A stretch of 64,000 nt of DNA from Hermatobates lingyangjiaoensis (GCA_026182355.1 JAPFBL010000035.1:310001-374000), one strand, 5' to 3'; counted from the first letter of the stretch, positions 10,764-24,452 are shown. The notes: generated by a model not told the origin, from the letters alone. Numbers and translations are program-made.

Positions 10764-13700
10764 ATGCTTCATAAATTGAGTGAAGGAGCTATTGCCGTAT
10801 GTTGATGATATTGTCATTCTTATTAAAGCTTTATTAAATATTACATCAGTTTAAATAATGACTTTTGTTTTAGACTATTATGAGTGGCGGAGAAGTGAAG
10901 AACCCTATTTTCCAAATATTGGTAAGTAATTTATTCTACTTTCCCTACTTCACATGTAAGTTTTATTGAAATGTGGAATGTTGTAATAAGTTTTATGATA
11001 TTTGTTGCATTAGAGTTTGGAACAGTTTTTATACTGAATTCGGACATTCACTTTGGATCCACATCGGACTTTGGATTCACTTTGGATGAATTTTACATGA
11101 AGTGATAAGGATAAATTTAAATTTTCATGGCAAATAAATTTGTTATAGAATTCTTAGGTAGTCATTTAGATTCAACCTGTTCAAATAGGTTTTGTAACTA
11201 CTTCTCAGTGTACTCACGGTTGTTACAGGTCATTTTAGAATCTATTGCATGTAAATAATATATTTCTCACATGTTTAGAGAACATTCAAGTTTTAGTTAG
11301 AGCACGTGTGAAGGTTGGCAGGTTTGAAATTTAATACTTAAAATTGATGATTAATGCTGTTTAATAGAAAATAACTTGCTATTTGTTTCCTTTTTATTTG
11401 AACATAACAATCTATTATCCTATTCGTTGCTTAATCAGCTTATGCGTTACTGCCTTTGGTGGATCATTGAAATAAATCAAAAACTGGCTATGGCAGTACC
11501 ATTCTATCTATTAGATATCCAGTTGTTTCTCAACAACTTTCTCAAGTTGTTTTTGTTGTGTTCTTTAGGATGGAACTTCTCTCTCAAGTGATTGAACTTG
11601 TAACTTATATGTATAATTCATATTGGTCAATGTGTTATTATTTTTGAAATTATGTAATCAGAATTAGCTTTCTCTCGAATAAATTCTCCGAAATTAATTC
11701 TCAAATGAATGTTAGCTAAAGACTGGAGTTAGTGAATTGATTCATTAGTAAAATAGTATCATAGTATAAAACTTTTATGGCTATAAAGTTAAAAGGGATA
11801 GAAAACTGTAACGAAGAATTCATAGTAAACAGTCAAATGCATTTAATTAAAATTATAGAATCCTTCCGCTTCAAAGTGACAAAAGTCACTTTGTTTTAGA
11901 CAACTTGTTTGATTGAATTTCAAAAATTGTTGATATGGAGTTGAACATATTCAATTAATTTTACTTTTGGTACCCAAGATTTGTATTTTTTGAGCCATTA
12001 CTATTGTTCTGGTTCCTTCATACATTAATTATTTCAAAGACATTAAGTGTTTTTAAGTAGTGAACAAAGTAGTGTAATCTTTTAAGTTGGTCACTAAATG
12101 GATAGATAACTGTAGTTTACAACTTTTCATATTTTTTTTTTTAAATTTGTTTGTTGATTGTTTTAGGGTAGTAAAGTGATTCCAGGCCATGGGTCTAATG
12201 AAAGGTACAGGCTTTTAATTTCCGATGGAGTACACTTGAATAGTTTTGCCATGTTAGCCACACAGTTAACACCAATTCTTACTTCTGGTCAACTTTCGGA
12301 AAATACTATTGTAAAAATAAGTAATCATGTGGTAAGTATGGTGAAGAACCCAGGTAAAGGAGACAAGTAAGTTATTTTTTGTGTTTCTTAGTATTTGAGG
12401 ATGCATTATCGGTGATATCATCTATGTTGGTTCTTTCAGACGGATCATTGTAATACTGGATATCGAGGTTTTGGTGCCTGGCAATGAGGTGGGAGTTAGG
12501 ATTGGTAATCCAGTACCTTTAGTCGAGGGTGTGTCATCTACTTCTGACCAAACCAAGACTCCTTCCAACTCCACTACCAGTTTTACCCCTTCGTCTTCTT
12601 CAACGAAGTCATCAGGTAGAATTTATACTGCTGTCTTTGTCTGTTCATACTTGTTATATCTATATCCGTGCTTTGAGTTACTATTCAAAATCTCAAAGTG
12701 AATTTTGTAGGGAAGTTGATTAACTATACTTTTTAATCCCTTAAAAATCTACAAAAAGTCCTAGGACCACCTCCGATGTTCGACAGTATGATCTGACACC
12801 ATCACTAACGCACAGTGGTTGGGTGTTTGTTCATATATGTATAAGTTCTTAAAGAGACTCGTGAAACAACACTTACAGTCTCTAATTTTCAGTTCTACCG
12901 TCATCAGGAGAGATAGGTGAGAGAGTCCAAACATACTGGCTAAGCGACGCGGTTGTCAACCAAGTTGACAATCTAGTTTCTCCTGATGGTGGTTGAATCG
13001 AAAAGTAAAGGCTGTAAATGTGTGACTTTCAATTGCTTGTTTCTTAAGATTATTTCTGAACAGTTATTTACTTCTTCCGATTTTTTTTTTGAAAGTTTAT
13101 ATATATATATATATATATATACGTGTGCTTAAAAAGGTTTCATATTGAACACATACTGGCTAAGCGACGAGGTTGTCAACCAAGTTGACAATCTAGTTTC
13201 TCCTGATGGTGGTTGAATCGAAAAGTAAAGGCTGTAAATGTGTGACTTTCAATTGCTTGTTTCTTAAGATTATTTCTGAACAGTTATTTACTTCTTCCGA
13301 TTTTTTTTTGAAAGTTTATATATATATACGTGTGCTTAAAAAGGTTTCATATTGAACACATGTATATACGAGTGGTGCACATAAAACATTTCCCTGACCT
13401 ATTCCAGTTCACTGAGCTCAGCAGGAGAGGTAATAAACTTTCCCTACATAAGGGCTTCCCTTCTATGATTATACATTTTTTCCATCTATTCTTTGAGTCA
13501 TCTCTGACATGTGCACCCTCCAAAAATGATTTCATCATTTGAAAGAATGAAAGTCAAATGGTTCAAGATCTGGAGGATTGGGGAGGATTTCATATTTACA
13601 GGATCGTACTTCAATCCGGACAACATCCCATTTGTAAGCTGGAGTGTTGTCTTGAAAGAAACTGGTACTTGACTAGCATTTCACTTCAGCTGGTTTCGAT

Positions 13701-16700
13701 GGAACTCCATATTTTCAAAGCAGTGAAATCTGGTATGTTTCTGTATATGAGATATTCTTCTGAAGAAAAGCTATAAACTTAGTACCCTACTTGTGTCAAT
13801 AACACTGTGGGCACGACATTACCTGCTGAAGGTTGGACACGTGTCGTGTCTTCTTCGGAGGAGGTGGCCAAAATTGCTTTTATAGCTGAGATTGTCCCTT
13901 AATCTTTGGATGATAATGACAGTTCCATGTCTGTCCTCCTGGGTTTCGTTGTACTATGTCAAAAGTTCTTCCTAGGTACAGGTGACTGGTTCCTGCTTAT
14001 GTTAAGAGTCAGTAGCTTTCCATGGAGCCGACAACTTCACAGATATACAATTGTTCTTAGGGTGATTCTACACTGACCCTACACTTGATATCTTCAGTTG
14101 GCAAATTGTTGCGTCTATAGTCCCTCCAAAACTAGGTGATTTTCACTTGTCCAGAGGTGTCTTTATCAGATGCTTCCTCGCTCTAAATCTCTTTCATAAA
14201 AAAATATCTCCTTTGGTGTCCGTCCTTTCATAATTTAATCACTGCAGGGTATTCACCTTGACACTTGCTTCTCTTTTTTGTTGCTTGTTAGTCAAATACT
14301 GTTAGGAGTTAAATAATAATTTGTTGTCATAATAGTCAGAGATATGTAAAGATCCACGTATAAAGTTTAAGTTCCTACATTAATTTAATCTAGGTCAGGG
14401 GAAATCTGTAACGTACACTCTTCGATGTATTGTTGCATATAAACCAATTACACTTTTATGAGGTGTTTGCCTTTGATTGAAAAATTTATAAAAATAACTT
14501 TCAAACTGGTGGTTTTTTCTCAGATTAAATTTAAATTATTAATTAAATCGTAATAATTAATATCAATACTTATTTATTTAATCTGGATTTCTTTTTCCAT
14601 TTCCAGATAATTTTTTCAACATTTAAGTATACTTATGTAAAAATATTAAAAATACAATACTTGAAACAAATAACCACAAGAAAAAATTAAGCATATGTGT
14701 CTATTTAAGAACTTATACATAAATGAACAAACACCCAACCACTGTGCGTTAATGATGGTGTCAGATCATACTGTCGAACATCGGAAGTGGTCCTAGGACT
14801 TTTTGTAGATTTTTAAGGGATTAAAAAGTATAGTCAATATGTGCTTATGTGTGTCTGCGTTTAAGAAAATTTCTGAATAAGCACTTGAATATACGAGGGG
14901 TGCAGATTAAACATTCCCGTGTTCCATTTCCCGTTCACTGAGATGAGCAAATGCTAGTAGAGTTAGTAGTCCTATCTCTACTAACACACATGAATTATAT
15001 ACTTTTCTCATCTCATTTACACTTGAAGAAGTGCTTAGAAAGGAAATCTGGTCTGCTAGAGATAAAATAGAGTGTGAGTTGCTATCTTTAATCTAAATAT
15101 TCACTTCCATTGAAACATTCATTCGTCCTGTAAGGTATTGGTAAATTAGGTAAGTAGGTATTGGTAAATTAGGAAGTTTATCTAATAAAAATAGTCAAAA
15201 TCTATTGATCTATTGCTTTCTCCTGAAGCTTTTATTAAAAAATGTATTTAAATAAATAAATTTGTTTTCAGCTTCTAATAAATCGATGAATGAAACCGTT
15301 TTGAATTCCCCGATGAATACTTCAAGGGTCTTCCCGATTTCAAGTTTGAGCCCTTATCAGAACAGTTGGACAATAAAGGCACGTATCACAAACAAATCAT
15401 CAATTAGGACTTGGAGCAACGCTAGATCTGAAGGAAAGCTGTTCAGTGTCGACCTTGTTGACTCTTCCGGTGAAATCAGGGCTACCATCTTTAAAGAACT
15501 TGTTGATAAATTCTATGATCTTTTGGAGGTAATAATTTCATTAAAATCTATTTTTTTTTTACTAATAAAATAGTTCTACTAAACTGAACTTATTTTTTTA
15601 GCTAAATAAAGTCTATTTCATATCAAAGGGTACTTTGAAAATGGCCAATAAGAAGTTTTCATCCCTCAATAATGAATACGAATTGACTTTTAACAGTGAG
15701 ACTAAAGTAAATGCTTGCGATGAAGACGACTGCAGTATTCCAACCTTGCAATTCAATTTCGTTCCTTTGTCTTCAATTCAAGAACAAGCAGCTGGCAATA
15801 TGCTGGGTATATAGTAGAACCTTTTTATGGTTGATAAAAATTACCTCTTAGTTTTTTAATAGTTCTTCAAGACAAATATATTACCCAGTAGCTAACAGTA
15901 TATCTTCTCAAAGTGAAGTCTGAGACGATGATGATCGCTCACATATATAAAACTGTTCCTTCACATTCTTATATAAAATATATATCCTAGTATATAAATT
16001 ATGACTTATTTTGGAAAAAAAATAAGGCAAGTCCATCTGATACCGAAGCTTTGGCATTTGAATCCAGAAAGTAATCCTACATTTTTTGTGTCTCCCTTAA
16101 TCATTCCACTTATTTCATGAGGAACCTAGTGAAATAACATTTTATGGTTCCAAAATAAAATCTATCTGACAATTTAGCTTCATTAAATCTAAAATTATTA
16201 CTAAGTATGTATTATATGAGACATATTTAAGTAACTTCTGTTTGAATATAGATGAAACTTAATACAAAATATTTTATTATATGTATACAATTTATTATTT
16301 ATGTAAATATATAGTATATATTTATGATGCATCATGTATAATTAAGTACTTGTCATGGTGGTTCAATAATTATAAATTCCTTCTTAGTAAAGTTCAACTG
16401 CCTGGTACGTAGCCCTTTTTTCACTGTAAGTTGAAGTTCATCGTAGTCATTGATGTACTGCGATACATGCCACTTCTCATGTGAATGAGGTAGTGATGAT
16501 CACTTGGTACCAGTCGGGGTTATAAAGGGGATGATCACAAATGTTCTGTTTGAATTGCATCAAAACCTTTGAGTTTTTCAGTAGTATTGAGTACGACTGT
16601 TGTCATGCAAAAACGTCGTTTTAAATAACTCGTTTATGTTTATTCAAAGTTTTACTGACGATATTTATTAAAGTAATGATTGTACTACAACATATCATAA

Positions 16701-19700
16701 ATTCAGTTAGCATAAGTACTCTTAGCATTCCAGAAAACTGTAGTCGCAGCCTTCCTAGTTAACAAAGTTTATCATTATGCTTGCATGGAGACTGCTCTTT
16801 CAGCCTTTATGTATTACACCCCAGGTCATAATTTTCTTAAAATCATGTTCCTTAGTCGTACATGCAAGGAAATCTTTTAAAAGCAGATTTCATTCGTTTA
16901 GTTTTGTGGACCCTCCAATCAAGTTCGTCACCTACCAAGCACAGAACTGCCCCATTTTTTTCAATAATGACATTGGATATCTCAGAGATAGTACCTGGTT
17001 CTGTATTTATGGTTCTGACCGAAATACAACTAATTATTTAATAATAATTAAACTTCATATTATTAATTTTTCCGAGTACCTCTAACCTCCATATTAAAGT
17101 TTTTTTTTTTTTTTAAATTAACTCAGTACGTGAGGTCATTGTCAGTGGAGTGAAAAAAATCAACTTTGTTGAGTTCATGTTCTTAAAAATTGCCAATTAA
17201 ACAGTATATTTCTTTTGATTCTTTGAATTTTTCTTGCTCAGTTGTTTTAGTTCTTATGTCTTGATTTTACTTCATATTGTATTAATTCTTTTAGACGTAT
17301 TGGGTATTATTGTCCATAATAAATGTATTTTAATGGTTGTATGTACGATCCGTATTGATTACGTCAATATTATTTGATTGTGATGTAACAGTATGATGAA
17401 GTAACGTTTTACTTTTACAAACTGCTTTACCATAGATATTTGTTATAGATATTATCGGAGTAGCTAAAAGTGCCAATGACTTGGTCCAGCTCACTTCACG
17501 CACGACAAATAGAGAACTTAAAAAGCGTGATGTCACTCTAGTTGACCAGTCGAATGTCGCGGTAAGTCAAGTTTAACTTATATCGTGACTTAGCTTGATT
17601 TTCATCTCGGTTTGTTTGTGTTATTGACATTTCTTTGTTATTTATTATTATCTTTTTAGAATAGTGTTGCAAATATTAAGCTAGCATTAAATTAGTTATG
17701 TTTGGAAATATTCAATTCAATATTTTGATTATTATTCCCTTAGTTAAATTTAAAAAATATTTAGATTATATTTTGAGTAAGTCAATGAAAAGATAATGGG
17801 TTTTCTTGCTTCTTTATTGTTTTATGTTGTACATATTTTTCCAAATTGTAGATATTTATAACCGTCTTTGTCATTTACTATTTATGTAATTGGGATTGAC
17901 CTTAAATCATGTTAGAAGTTATAAAACATATGTTTTTAAGCATCATGAGTGGTTTAATTACCTGACCTCGTGCACTTTGGTGTAATCTAAAGTGTCTAAA
18001 GGGCAGCTCGTTAAACTAGTCGGCCTGATTTGATTTTTGGTGGTTATATGACCGAAAGGCTTAGGAACTCTTATAAAGTCAAAACAGGTTTAATTACGTG
18101 AAATACTTTAGCATTTTTGATAGTGGTTACAAAAGTAGTAAAGACTGAAAGGAATAATGGAACCTTTGCGGAGGTACCGTGAAGAGAAACATCTAATCAG
18201 TTTTAGCCCTCAAGGACATTTTACAAATTATTTTTATCAGAATGTATTTTCTGTTTATACTCAACCCCATGTTTACATCTACTTTTGCCCTGCACCACCT
18301 GGTTTATGAGACCTGGAAGTCAAAAGACAAAGCGAAACATGCCCCTCCATTGAAACACAACTATAGTTTTTAAATGTTGCTTCAGTTGGCTCGTGTGACA
18401 TGAAAAAATATTCTAATCCCACATTAATGTAGGACAAAGTTGACCATCAACAGAAAAGTAATTTTCAACCTATTGATATACAAACAACACTTTGACAAAG
18501 CTGATTATACAAAATGTCATTCGAACAAAACTAGTTTGGGCATACGCCTTTGGAAATTCCACATTACTGGCGGAAACAAGTGTTTGCTTATTCCCACACT
18601 TTCAGTGTTTACACCTGCATGGTATGGTACGAAACGAAGCAGTAAAATAACATAGTCCTGGAGCAAAACAATTTTTACAACCAATGTTGTATTTGCGACC
18701 CACTTTCAGTCTATCGACATACTTACCACTTTGTCTGGACCTTCAGAGTTACATTAACTGAACTCCGATATACGGACATTATATTATACAGCGAAAACAG
18801 AATCTACCCTAGAGCAAAGTTGAATATAAATAGAAAATTCCATTTGTTTCTAAATAAGGCAAAGGTTTGTTTTAACAAATGTTGTTTAAACAAAATGTCA
18901 TTCTTACAAGAATCGTTTGGATAAACACTTTGTCGATTCTAAATTATTCTCAGAAAACAAATGTTCACTAGGACAATTTTTGCTTACTATATGCCTCTAT
19001 AATGTTTTAGAATCATGGTTACCTAACAGTACTCTGGTATTTACAATGGGAAAAGGTGAATAGTAGATAAATGTCAGTTTGCTGAGTATTGTTTGTTATT
19101 CAATGTTATTTGGCATTCCTTTGTTATTATGATTACTAGTCATTGATTTTGCAAAGCCGTTCAGTCAGGATTGTTTAGTTTCGTATCAAGGAAGCGAATT
19201 CTAGTGAGGATGTGATGGAAGAAATTCTTAGAAATAAATTTTCAACAAGTGTGTAGGATGGAATGGGGTGTACTCTTTAGACACCTACCTTTCCAATGGT
19301 GAATGTTACATCTTTTTTTTTGGACCTCCCGTTTAAAAACTTCCACAGTCTTTTTAGTAATTTTAAGAAAGAATCGTTAAAGTGGTCTGCGATTTCATTA
19401 ACAAAACTGATAGGTCTAATTAGGGTCAGTTCAGATTCGTTTCACTGGTTAATTTTTGACAATATTTTGTGAAATAAAGTCCAATTGGACTTCTGTTCGT
19501 AATTAATTGGTGTATATCTGATTTTGAAATTTACAATAGTAAAATTTATAATTGAATATTTCGAAGAACATTGTACTGATTTTTATATTCGAAATTACAA
19601 GTCAATCGTATTATACTGCTTCAGGTTACATTGACTCTTTGGGGTAATGATGCAGAAGAATTTGTTGTAAATGGTCAACCTGTAGTGGCAGTCAAAGGAG

Positions 19701-22700
19701 CGAGAATATCAGAATATAATGGAGGGAAATCAGTAACTCTTGTGTCAGGATCTAGTCTTCAAACAAACCCAGATATATCGGAGGCGCACAAACTACGTTC
19801 TTGGTTCGACTATCTTACGGAAGATGCTAAATTTGTCTCGCTGTCTTCACAAATGGGTGACTCTGGTAATTATAGAACCTTAAACATTGCTGTCTTAAAG
19901 TTTGTGAGCAACTTGAACTTTTACTTAAATAATTTTAAGGATCTGGTGGTAAAAATTACACAATTAATGAAGCTCTTAAGAACAAACTAGGATGTGGTGA
20001 CAAAGCGGATTATTTCAACTGTTACGCTACACTGATGTATATAAGAACAGAGAAGTGTGTTTACAAAGCATGTCCCACACAAGACTGTCAAAAGAAGGTA
20101 AGAAATTGTTAAATTAAATAGCCCTTTCTCTCAGAAAGATTTCCTTCATATGCAGGGACTGAAGTTAATTTAATTGTTTACTGACGACCTTAATTATATG
20201 TTATTAATAATTTATCGTAGTTAAATGTTTGTATTTTGTTTTAAAAATGGAAAAAGTTGTTTACAATATATACGTTATTTATTTCTTACTGATGTGTGTA
20301 ATAATTATTCCCGTGCACATAAGTTGAATAATTGGCTTATAGATGTTAAGACGCTTGGGTTTGGCCTGGCGACTGTATTACCTTTAGTCCATTATGACTT
20401 GTTGACCATGAGTGTACGGTCCGCCTAACTGATTAGCTTTTTTTTCCATATACGGAGAATATCTCCTTGGCACAAAGTTGACTAGACGTCTGTGTTTGAA
20501 TCATCCTTCTTATCATTGACTCTTAGACCTTTTGATTACATCTTATTAATACTTTTATCTACACCTCCAGTGGTAGCTTCACCGCTTGAGCTGTGCCCAA
20601 TGTAATGTTTTGTATATGAGTTTAGCAGTTTATCTTGTCTTCATATGAACAATCAGACCAAGGCCACTTATATACTGTTTTTTCGTCAATTCACTCTTTT
20701 TCCCATGATCTCAGCTTCAATGACTAGTTCAGAGTTCAGATTGCAGTAGTTTCTTTAACTTTTTCTGAAGGAGTCCATGTTTGGTTCCTGGCAATTTGCT
20801 TAAATCGTTTTAACTGAAAACACCAATTTAAAATTTATACTTTTTGATACTGTGTTCAAACTTTTTATATAGTTACTTTTGTTTATTGTATTATTCTTCC
20901 CTATATTTTTTTTATATTCCTTTATTTTTAATTTATTATTTCGTTTATCATATGATGTTTAATTTACTCTTCACTCTTTTTTACTGTTCCGTGTTGATGC
21001 TGTAATGGTCTGCAGATATTTGAGGTTTTCAGCTCTCTGGTGCCTTTTATCGTAGCACTTCTCCTGAGTGACTACTACAGATGTGGAAGTATACAAAACG
21101 AGTTGTACTGTATTATACCCTGTTCATATTGCCATCTGTTTTTTTGTTATAATCTAATAGATATATTCAAACTTAAAGGAATGTTTGTTAACAGTAAATA
21201 ACCATAGGTATAGTTACTGTCGTCAATTTTTCATTAAGTTAAATCTAAATATATCATACCAAGCGATATTATATTTGCATAAGCTACTTATATTTCATAT
21301 ATAAGTATACAGTGTTTAACTTTTCTTTGTAATTGCAGGTTATTGATCAGAATAATGGAATGTTCAGATGTGAGAAATGCAATCGAGAATATGAAGGCTA
21401 TAAGTATAGATTAATACTTTCGGTGAGTCCAGTCATATCTATCTAAAGCCATCACTTCCTGTATCCAACCTGAACAATAACATTATAGTCGACCCTAGAA
21501 ATCTTAGTTAGCGCATATATTATGTAATCGTTTGTGAACCTTTTCTTTTCTTCAAACTTGTGTATTCTTCATTTCTCACGAAACTATTGATAATCGTGGG
21601 TCTTAATATCTTTTTTTTGGTTCCTCAGTTTTAAGTTTTATTATATATACTATATATGAATAGGTATATTATGTAATTAGGATTCAGCAAACCTAAAAAT
21701 TGACCGAATCCTGATTACATAACATCTATTTTATCAAACGGTTGCTATATTATTAAGTTTTATATTAATATACGAGTATATGCATTATTTATACTTATTT
21801 CTGATGTTTATAAAGAGCATCACATTGGATTTAGTCCAACTGATAATCGCAGTTGCATAGGGAACGAGAGGTCTTATAAGGATTAAAGAAGGAGTAAAGA
21901 AAGGAACAGGATTGATGACAGGGCAAGTAAGAGAGGCAAGAAGTCTCAATTGAACTATACCCAGTAGTGTTGAAGGCTTAAGGGAAGGAATATGTAAAAA
22001 GATAGACCATTTTATGCAGTTTCGTTTTTACTTAACTTTGTCTTTTTTTGACTACTAAATGTCCCTCGTATATTTATTCTTTTCATTACTGTTGACTTGA
22101 GTAATTTTTGACTTTCATTTGTCTAAAAATATTTTATAAATTCTGGTTCAATTGCTTAAGAAGTTGTGCACTCTCTCATTGCTTGATATTTTGTCATAAT
22201 GGAGGAACCAGTTATTTTGGTGAGCATAACTTGTTTGAGTTAATGTTTTCATAAAACATTTTTAATGAAGAACCTTCTTCTTTTATTGTTACCAATATCT
22301 TATTTATATTGGTTTCTTATCCTCGGATAGGAACACATTTTAATTTTTGTATTCCTACTTTTGTGTACCAATGAATTTCAATTCCCTCAATAAAGTATCG
22401 CAATAATAATTGGCATTCCCTGACACTTTTACTCTCGCACTTCCCATTTTAGAAAACTCTGTAATAGATGGTGCCTAATCTTCCTTAAATCTCAAAGAGG
22501 TTCGTCACATCTGCGTCACATAATTGTAAACTCCATTCAGGAATATTTTTTTAAACAACATATGAATGAAATTATCTTTGAATATGTTGTAATACCTGTT
22601 TTAGTAATACCCCTGTTTATTTTTCGATTTAGTTGTTTTCTTGGAATTCCTTGCACTATTATAAATCTACAGATAATTTGTGTGATTGATATTTATTTCA

Positions 22701-23949
22701 AGATTATATACAGTCTTCACTATTTTAAAGACACGATCTTTTCATGTTTTGTTGTTTTTTGTAGGCAAATATTAGTGATTTTTCTGGTAACCATTGGATA
22801 ACGCTGTTCCAAGACGCTGGGGAAGAGCTCCTGGGCGTTTCAGCGGATAATATAGGAAGATGGCAGGAAGCTGAGGCTCCGGAGTTCAATAAAGTCTTCA
22901 AGGATGTATCCTTTATGCCTTTCCAGTTCCGTTTAAGGGCTAAAATGGAGAACTTTGGTGTAAGCTTTTCATTTTCTTTTATTTGAATAATTGTTTTTTT
23001 GGATCTATTTTACTCTAAAGGAGTTATCTATACATATATAAACATTATTGAAAATGATATCTTAGTTGATATCTGTTTCTTAATAAGTTTCTCAATTTTT
23101 CTAAATAAAACTCTCGTTATTTCGTCCACAAAATAAAGTATATCTCTTATAGTCGACATGTTTCGAATGATCAAATGGTTGTCAAGAAATTCAGTTGGAT
23201 AATGAACTGCTTCTCATTACTAATCACTCTATTTCCTGACTTGTAAATCCTTTCTTCTTGATATAGCATAAGTAGTTTGTTAAATGTTAATACCTGTTCA
23301 TTCCTAGGAGTGAGTAGGAGTAGGAGTGTAACTCGTTCACAAAGTTAGTTATTCTGAATAGATGGTATACACCGAGAAAGACCTTGTCAATAATCTCTTG
23401 CTAGGAGCTTAAACGCAAACAAAATTAAAATCAACTAACTGTAATTACTTGCTGAAAATAACTCGCGAGTTAAGTAGTTACTGTGAAGAGCTGTATTGTA
23501 CGGGACCTAAAGAATCCAAGATGTAGAAATAACTTTCATTTCTATTTTAGTTCCACAGCGTATGAGAAGTAAAGCATTTCTCTTCTGCAGGTCGGGGGAA
23601 TTAGTCCACTTAGTACAAATAAACGTCTTGTTGGGTTTGTAAAAAAGCTCCCAGAGGCCGACTAAAAAGCTAGGTTATAAGAATTGAGTATGATAACTTC
23701 AACTAGTATCGCTTTACTGAGCCAAACATACTTCTATAGAGTAAATACTGTGCATGCTAAAATAATAAGCTTACGATTTAATTAGTGATATGATTGTGTA
23801 TGTTAGAAAACTAATATTCCCCCTCTTTTCAGGATGAAAACCGTTTGAAAATGACAGTTTTCAATGTTAAGAAGCCAGACTACAAGGACAGATGTCGCAG
23901 ACTGATATCGGAGATTAAAGAAATGGCCGGCATTGTGTCTGCTAAATAG
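10764..23949 (+). CDS. RPA1: Replication protein A 70-kDa DNA-binding subunit, 12 coding exons
   Basis: Large subunit of the eukaryotic ssDNA-binding trimer RPA, a nuclear protein of replication, repair and recombination. Coding exons: 10764-10796, 10874-10921, 12167-12366, 12440-12615, 15272-15528, 15602-15806, 17449-17561, 19625-19865, 19940-20097, 21339-21422, 22765-22959, 23833-23949. All junctions are GT-AG, phases agree, and the sum is 1827 nt (608 residues; human protein 616). The start exon encodes [11 protein letters not shown], matching the family N-terminus, so the ATG at 10880 is internal. Domains: DBD-F about 1-110, a Ser/Thr/Pro-rich linker about 115-165, DBD-A about 170-285, DBD-B about 290-415 (conserved [10 protein letters not shown]), DBD-C about 425-605. 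The zinc ribbon is C469-X4-C474-X13-C488-X2-C491. No frameshift or missing key residue was seen. Introns are loaded with transposon debris. Recognition is very secure; the exact 5' UTR is not determined. Confidence 0.96.
12878..13250. repeat. Hairpin retroelement tail (PLE-3 type)
   Basis: The minus-strand tail at about 12878-12915 (cacttacagtctctaatttt, then the complement of CTGATGA at 12901-12907) is mirrored on the + strand at about 13195-13250 and in the earlier tandem copy near 12975-13030. The same tail occurs at 40741-40790 and 59797-60010. It is assigned to the Penelope-like group by architecture and ribozyme-like core, not by coding sequence. Confidence 0.45.
12931..13360. repeat. 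Direct tandem duplication, 220-bp unit
   Basis: 12931-13150 and 13151-13360 are almost identical and both begin acatactggctaagcgac. They differ mainly in a c/a change near the start and in the length of internal T and TA runs (TA run 13097-13122 in copy one, shorter in copy two). Such high identity implies a recent duplication. Confidence 0.85.
13365..13870 (-). pseudogene. Mariner transposase remnant (D34D type)
   Basis: The reverse complement of about 13560-13870 translates, with stops and frame changes, into a mariner transposase C-terminal half. [14 protein letters not shown] corresponds to the second catalytic Asp (family HDNARPH region) and [15 protein letters not shown] to the third (family HPPYSPDLAPSDYHLF). 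Three residues between them are deleted, turning the D34D spacing into D31D. A terminal repeat starting TATACGAGTGGTGCAC at 13365 marks the transposon 3' end. The 5' end was not found. The copy is dead. Confidence 0.7.
14888..14960 (+). mobile_element. Second mariner-type terminal repeat (truncated copy)
   Basis: atatacgaggggtgcagatt at about 14890 and the following attcccgttcactgag match the mariner end at 13365-13430 in the same orientation. It therefore cannot be the other end of that element, and is a separate truncated copy. No transposase was recognised to its right before exon 5 of RPA1. Confidence 0.5.
15807..19624. other. RPA1 introns 6 and 7: no recognisable gene
   Basis: Apart from exon 17449-17561 this stretch is AT-rich intron. 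A moderately GC block at about 16440-16560 and degenerate, possibly old repeat sequence at 18420-18960 could not be identified. A + strand frame at 16777-17085 shows no known motif. Confidence 0.4.
20098..22764. other. RPA1 introns 9 and 10: mostly unassigned, one PLE-1-like tail scrap
   Basis: Around 21655-21735 a short inverted repeat contains aaaaattgaccgaatcc and gattacataaca, resembling the outer end of the PLE-1 arms at 25705 and 27632 (gaaaattgaccgaacccc). It is flanked by TA-rich sequence, so it may be a minimal palindromic PLE-1 insertion. The remainder shows no recognisable element. Confidence 0.35.
23183..23441 (-). pseudogene. Helitron helicase fragment in the RPA1 last intron
   Basis: Matches the 34690-34935 fragment over about 250 bp in the same orientation. 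That copy translates on the minus strand into a PIF1-type Helitron helicase segment containing SIQNNWLSERAILIPTNEQA. This copy is more decayed, with indels and stops. No Helitron terminus was identified beside it. Confidence 0.6.
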
Positions 23950-24321
23950 TTATCTTCGTTCATCTTTTAAATTCACAACATTTTTTGTCAATTTTTCTTC
24001 ATTATTTAATCAATATATCATTGTAAGTAATTATTGGATATTTGTTTGTATTGTTTTGTAATTTTAAGATGCAGCATGATTGGTGGTTCTTAAGTAAATT
24101 TTCAGAATCACCATTGCAGGTTAGATCTTAAGAATCATTCAAGATTAGGATTCATATGTTTCAATATACCCATAAATATTATGCGTATATAGTTTGTTAT
24201 AGTTTCTGTTTTATATAATTCATAAATTAAGTACATAACTATTCATAAGCATTGTAGTATTTCTGTGTATAGTCGCTCTCGTAAGTTGTAAATGTTTTCC
24301 CTGTTCACGTCAAACGTAAAG

Positions 24322-24452
24322 AAATAAATAATGTGGAATGCTTTATGGATCAGTAGCTACTTTCTTTTGTAAGTTTTTATTTTATTTATATTTGATGTAC
24401 CATGAAAATTTCTGATTTGTACTAATAATACTGTTTAATATTGCATAATAAA
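24322..24452 (+). terminator. Candidate poly(A) signals of RPA1
   Basis: AATAAA occurs at 24322-24327 and 24447-24452, about 370 and 500 bases after the RPA1 stop codon at 23947-23949. Either would give a normal 3' UTR length. In AT-rich DNA the hexamer is common, so this is only a candidate. Confidence 0.4.

Larger units (their letters stand above)
12723..14834. mobile_element. Composite insertion bounded by 132-bp inverted repeats (RPA1 intron)
   Basis: 12723-12854 and 14703-14834 are inverted copies of each other with only about three differences, ending in actatactttttaatccc on each strand. Between them lie a hairpin retroelement tail, a 220-bp tandem duplication and a dead mariner. Either the arms are the terminal repeats of one nonautonomous element into which others inserted, or they are the outward-facing ends of a palindromic Penelope-type insertion like those at 25.7-29.4 kb. 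No matching target duplication was identified. Confidence 0.7.

Noticed and set aside
10880..10921. RPA1 starting at the ATG of 10880
   Set aside because: The residues TIM before it, and an upstream exon encoding [11 protein letters not shown] with a gtatgt donor, complete the conserved N-terminus. That ATG is an internal Met.
14888..14960. Other terminal repeat of the mariner at 13365
   Set aside because: It has the same orientation as the first, so the two cannot be ends of one element. It is a separate truncated copy.
16777..17085. 102-codon ORF in an RPA1 intron
   Set aside because: No recognisable motif on either strand and no splice-consistent context. Treated as chance or old repeat.
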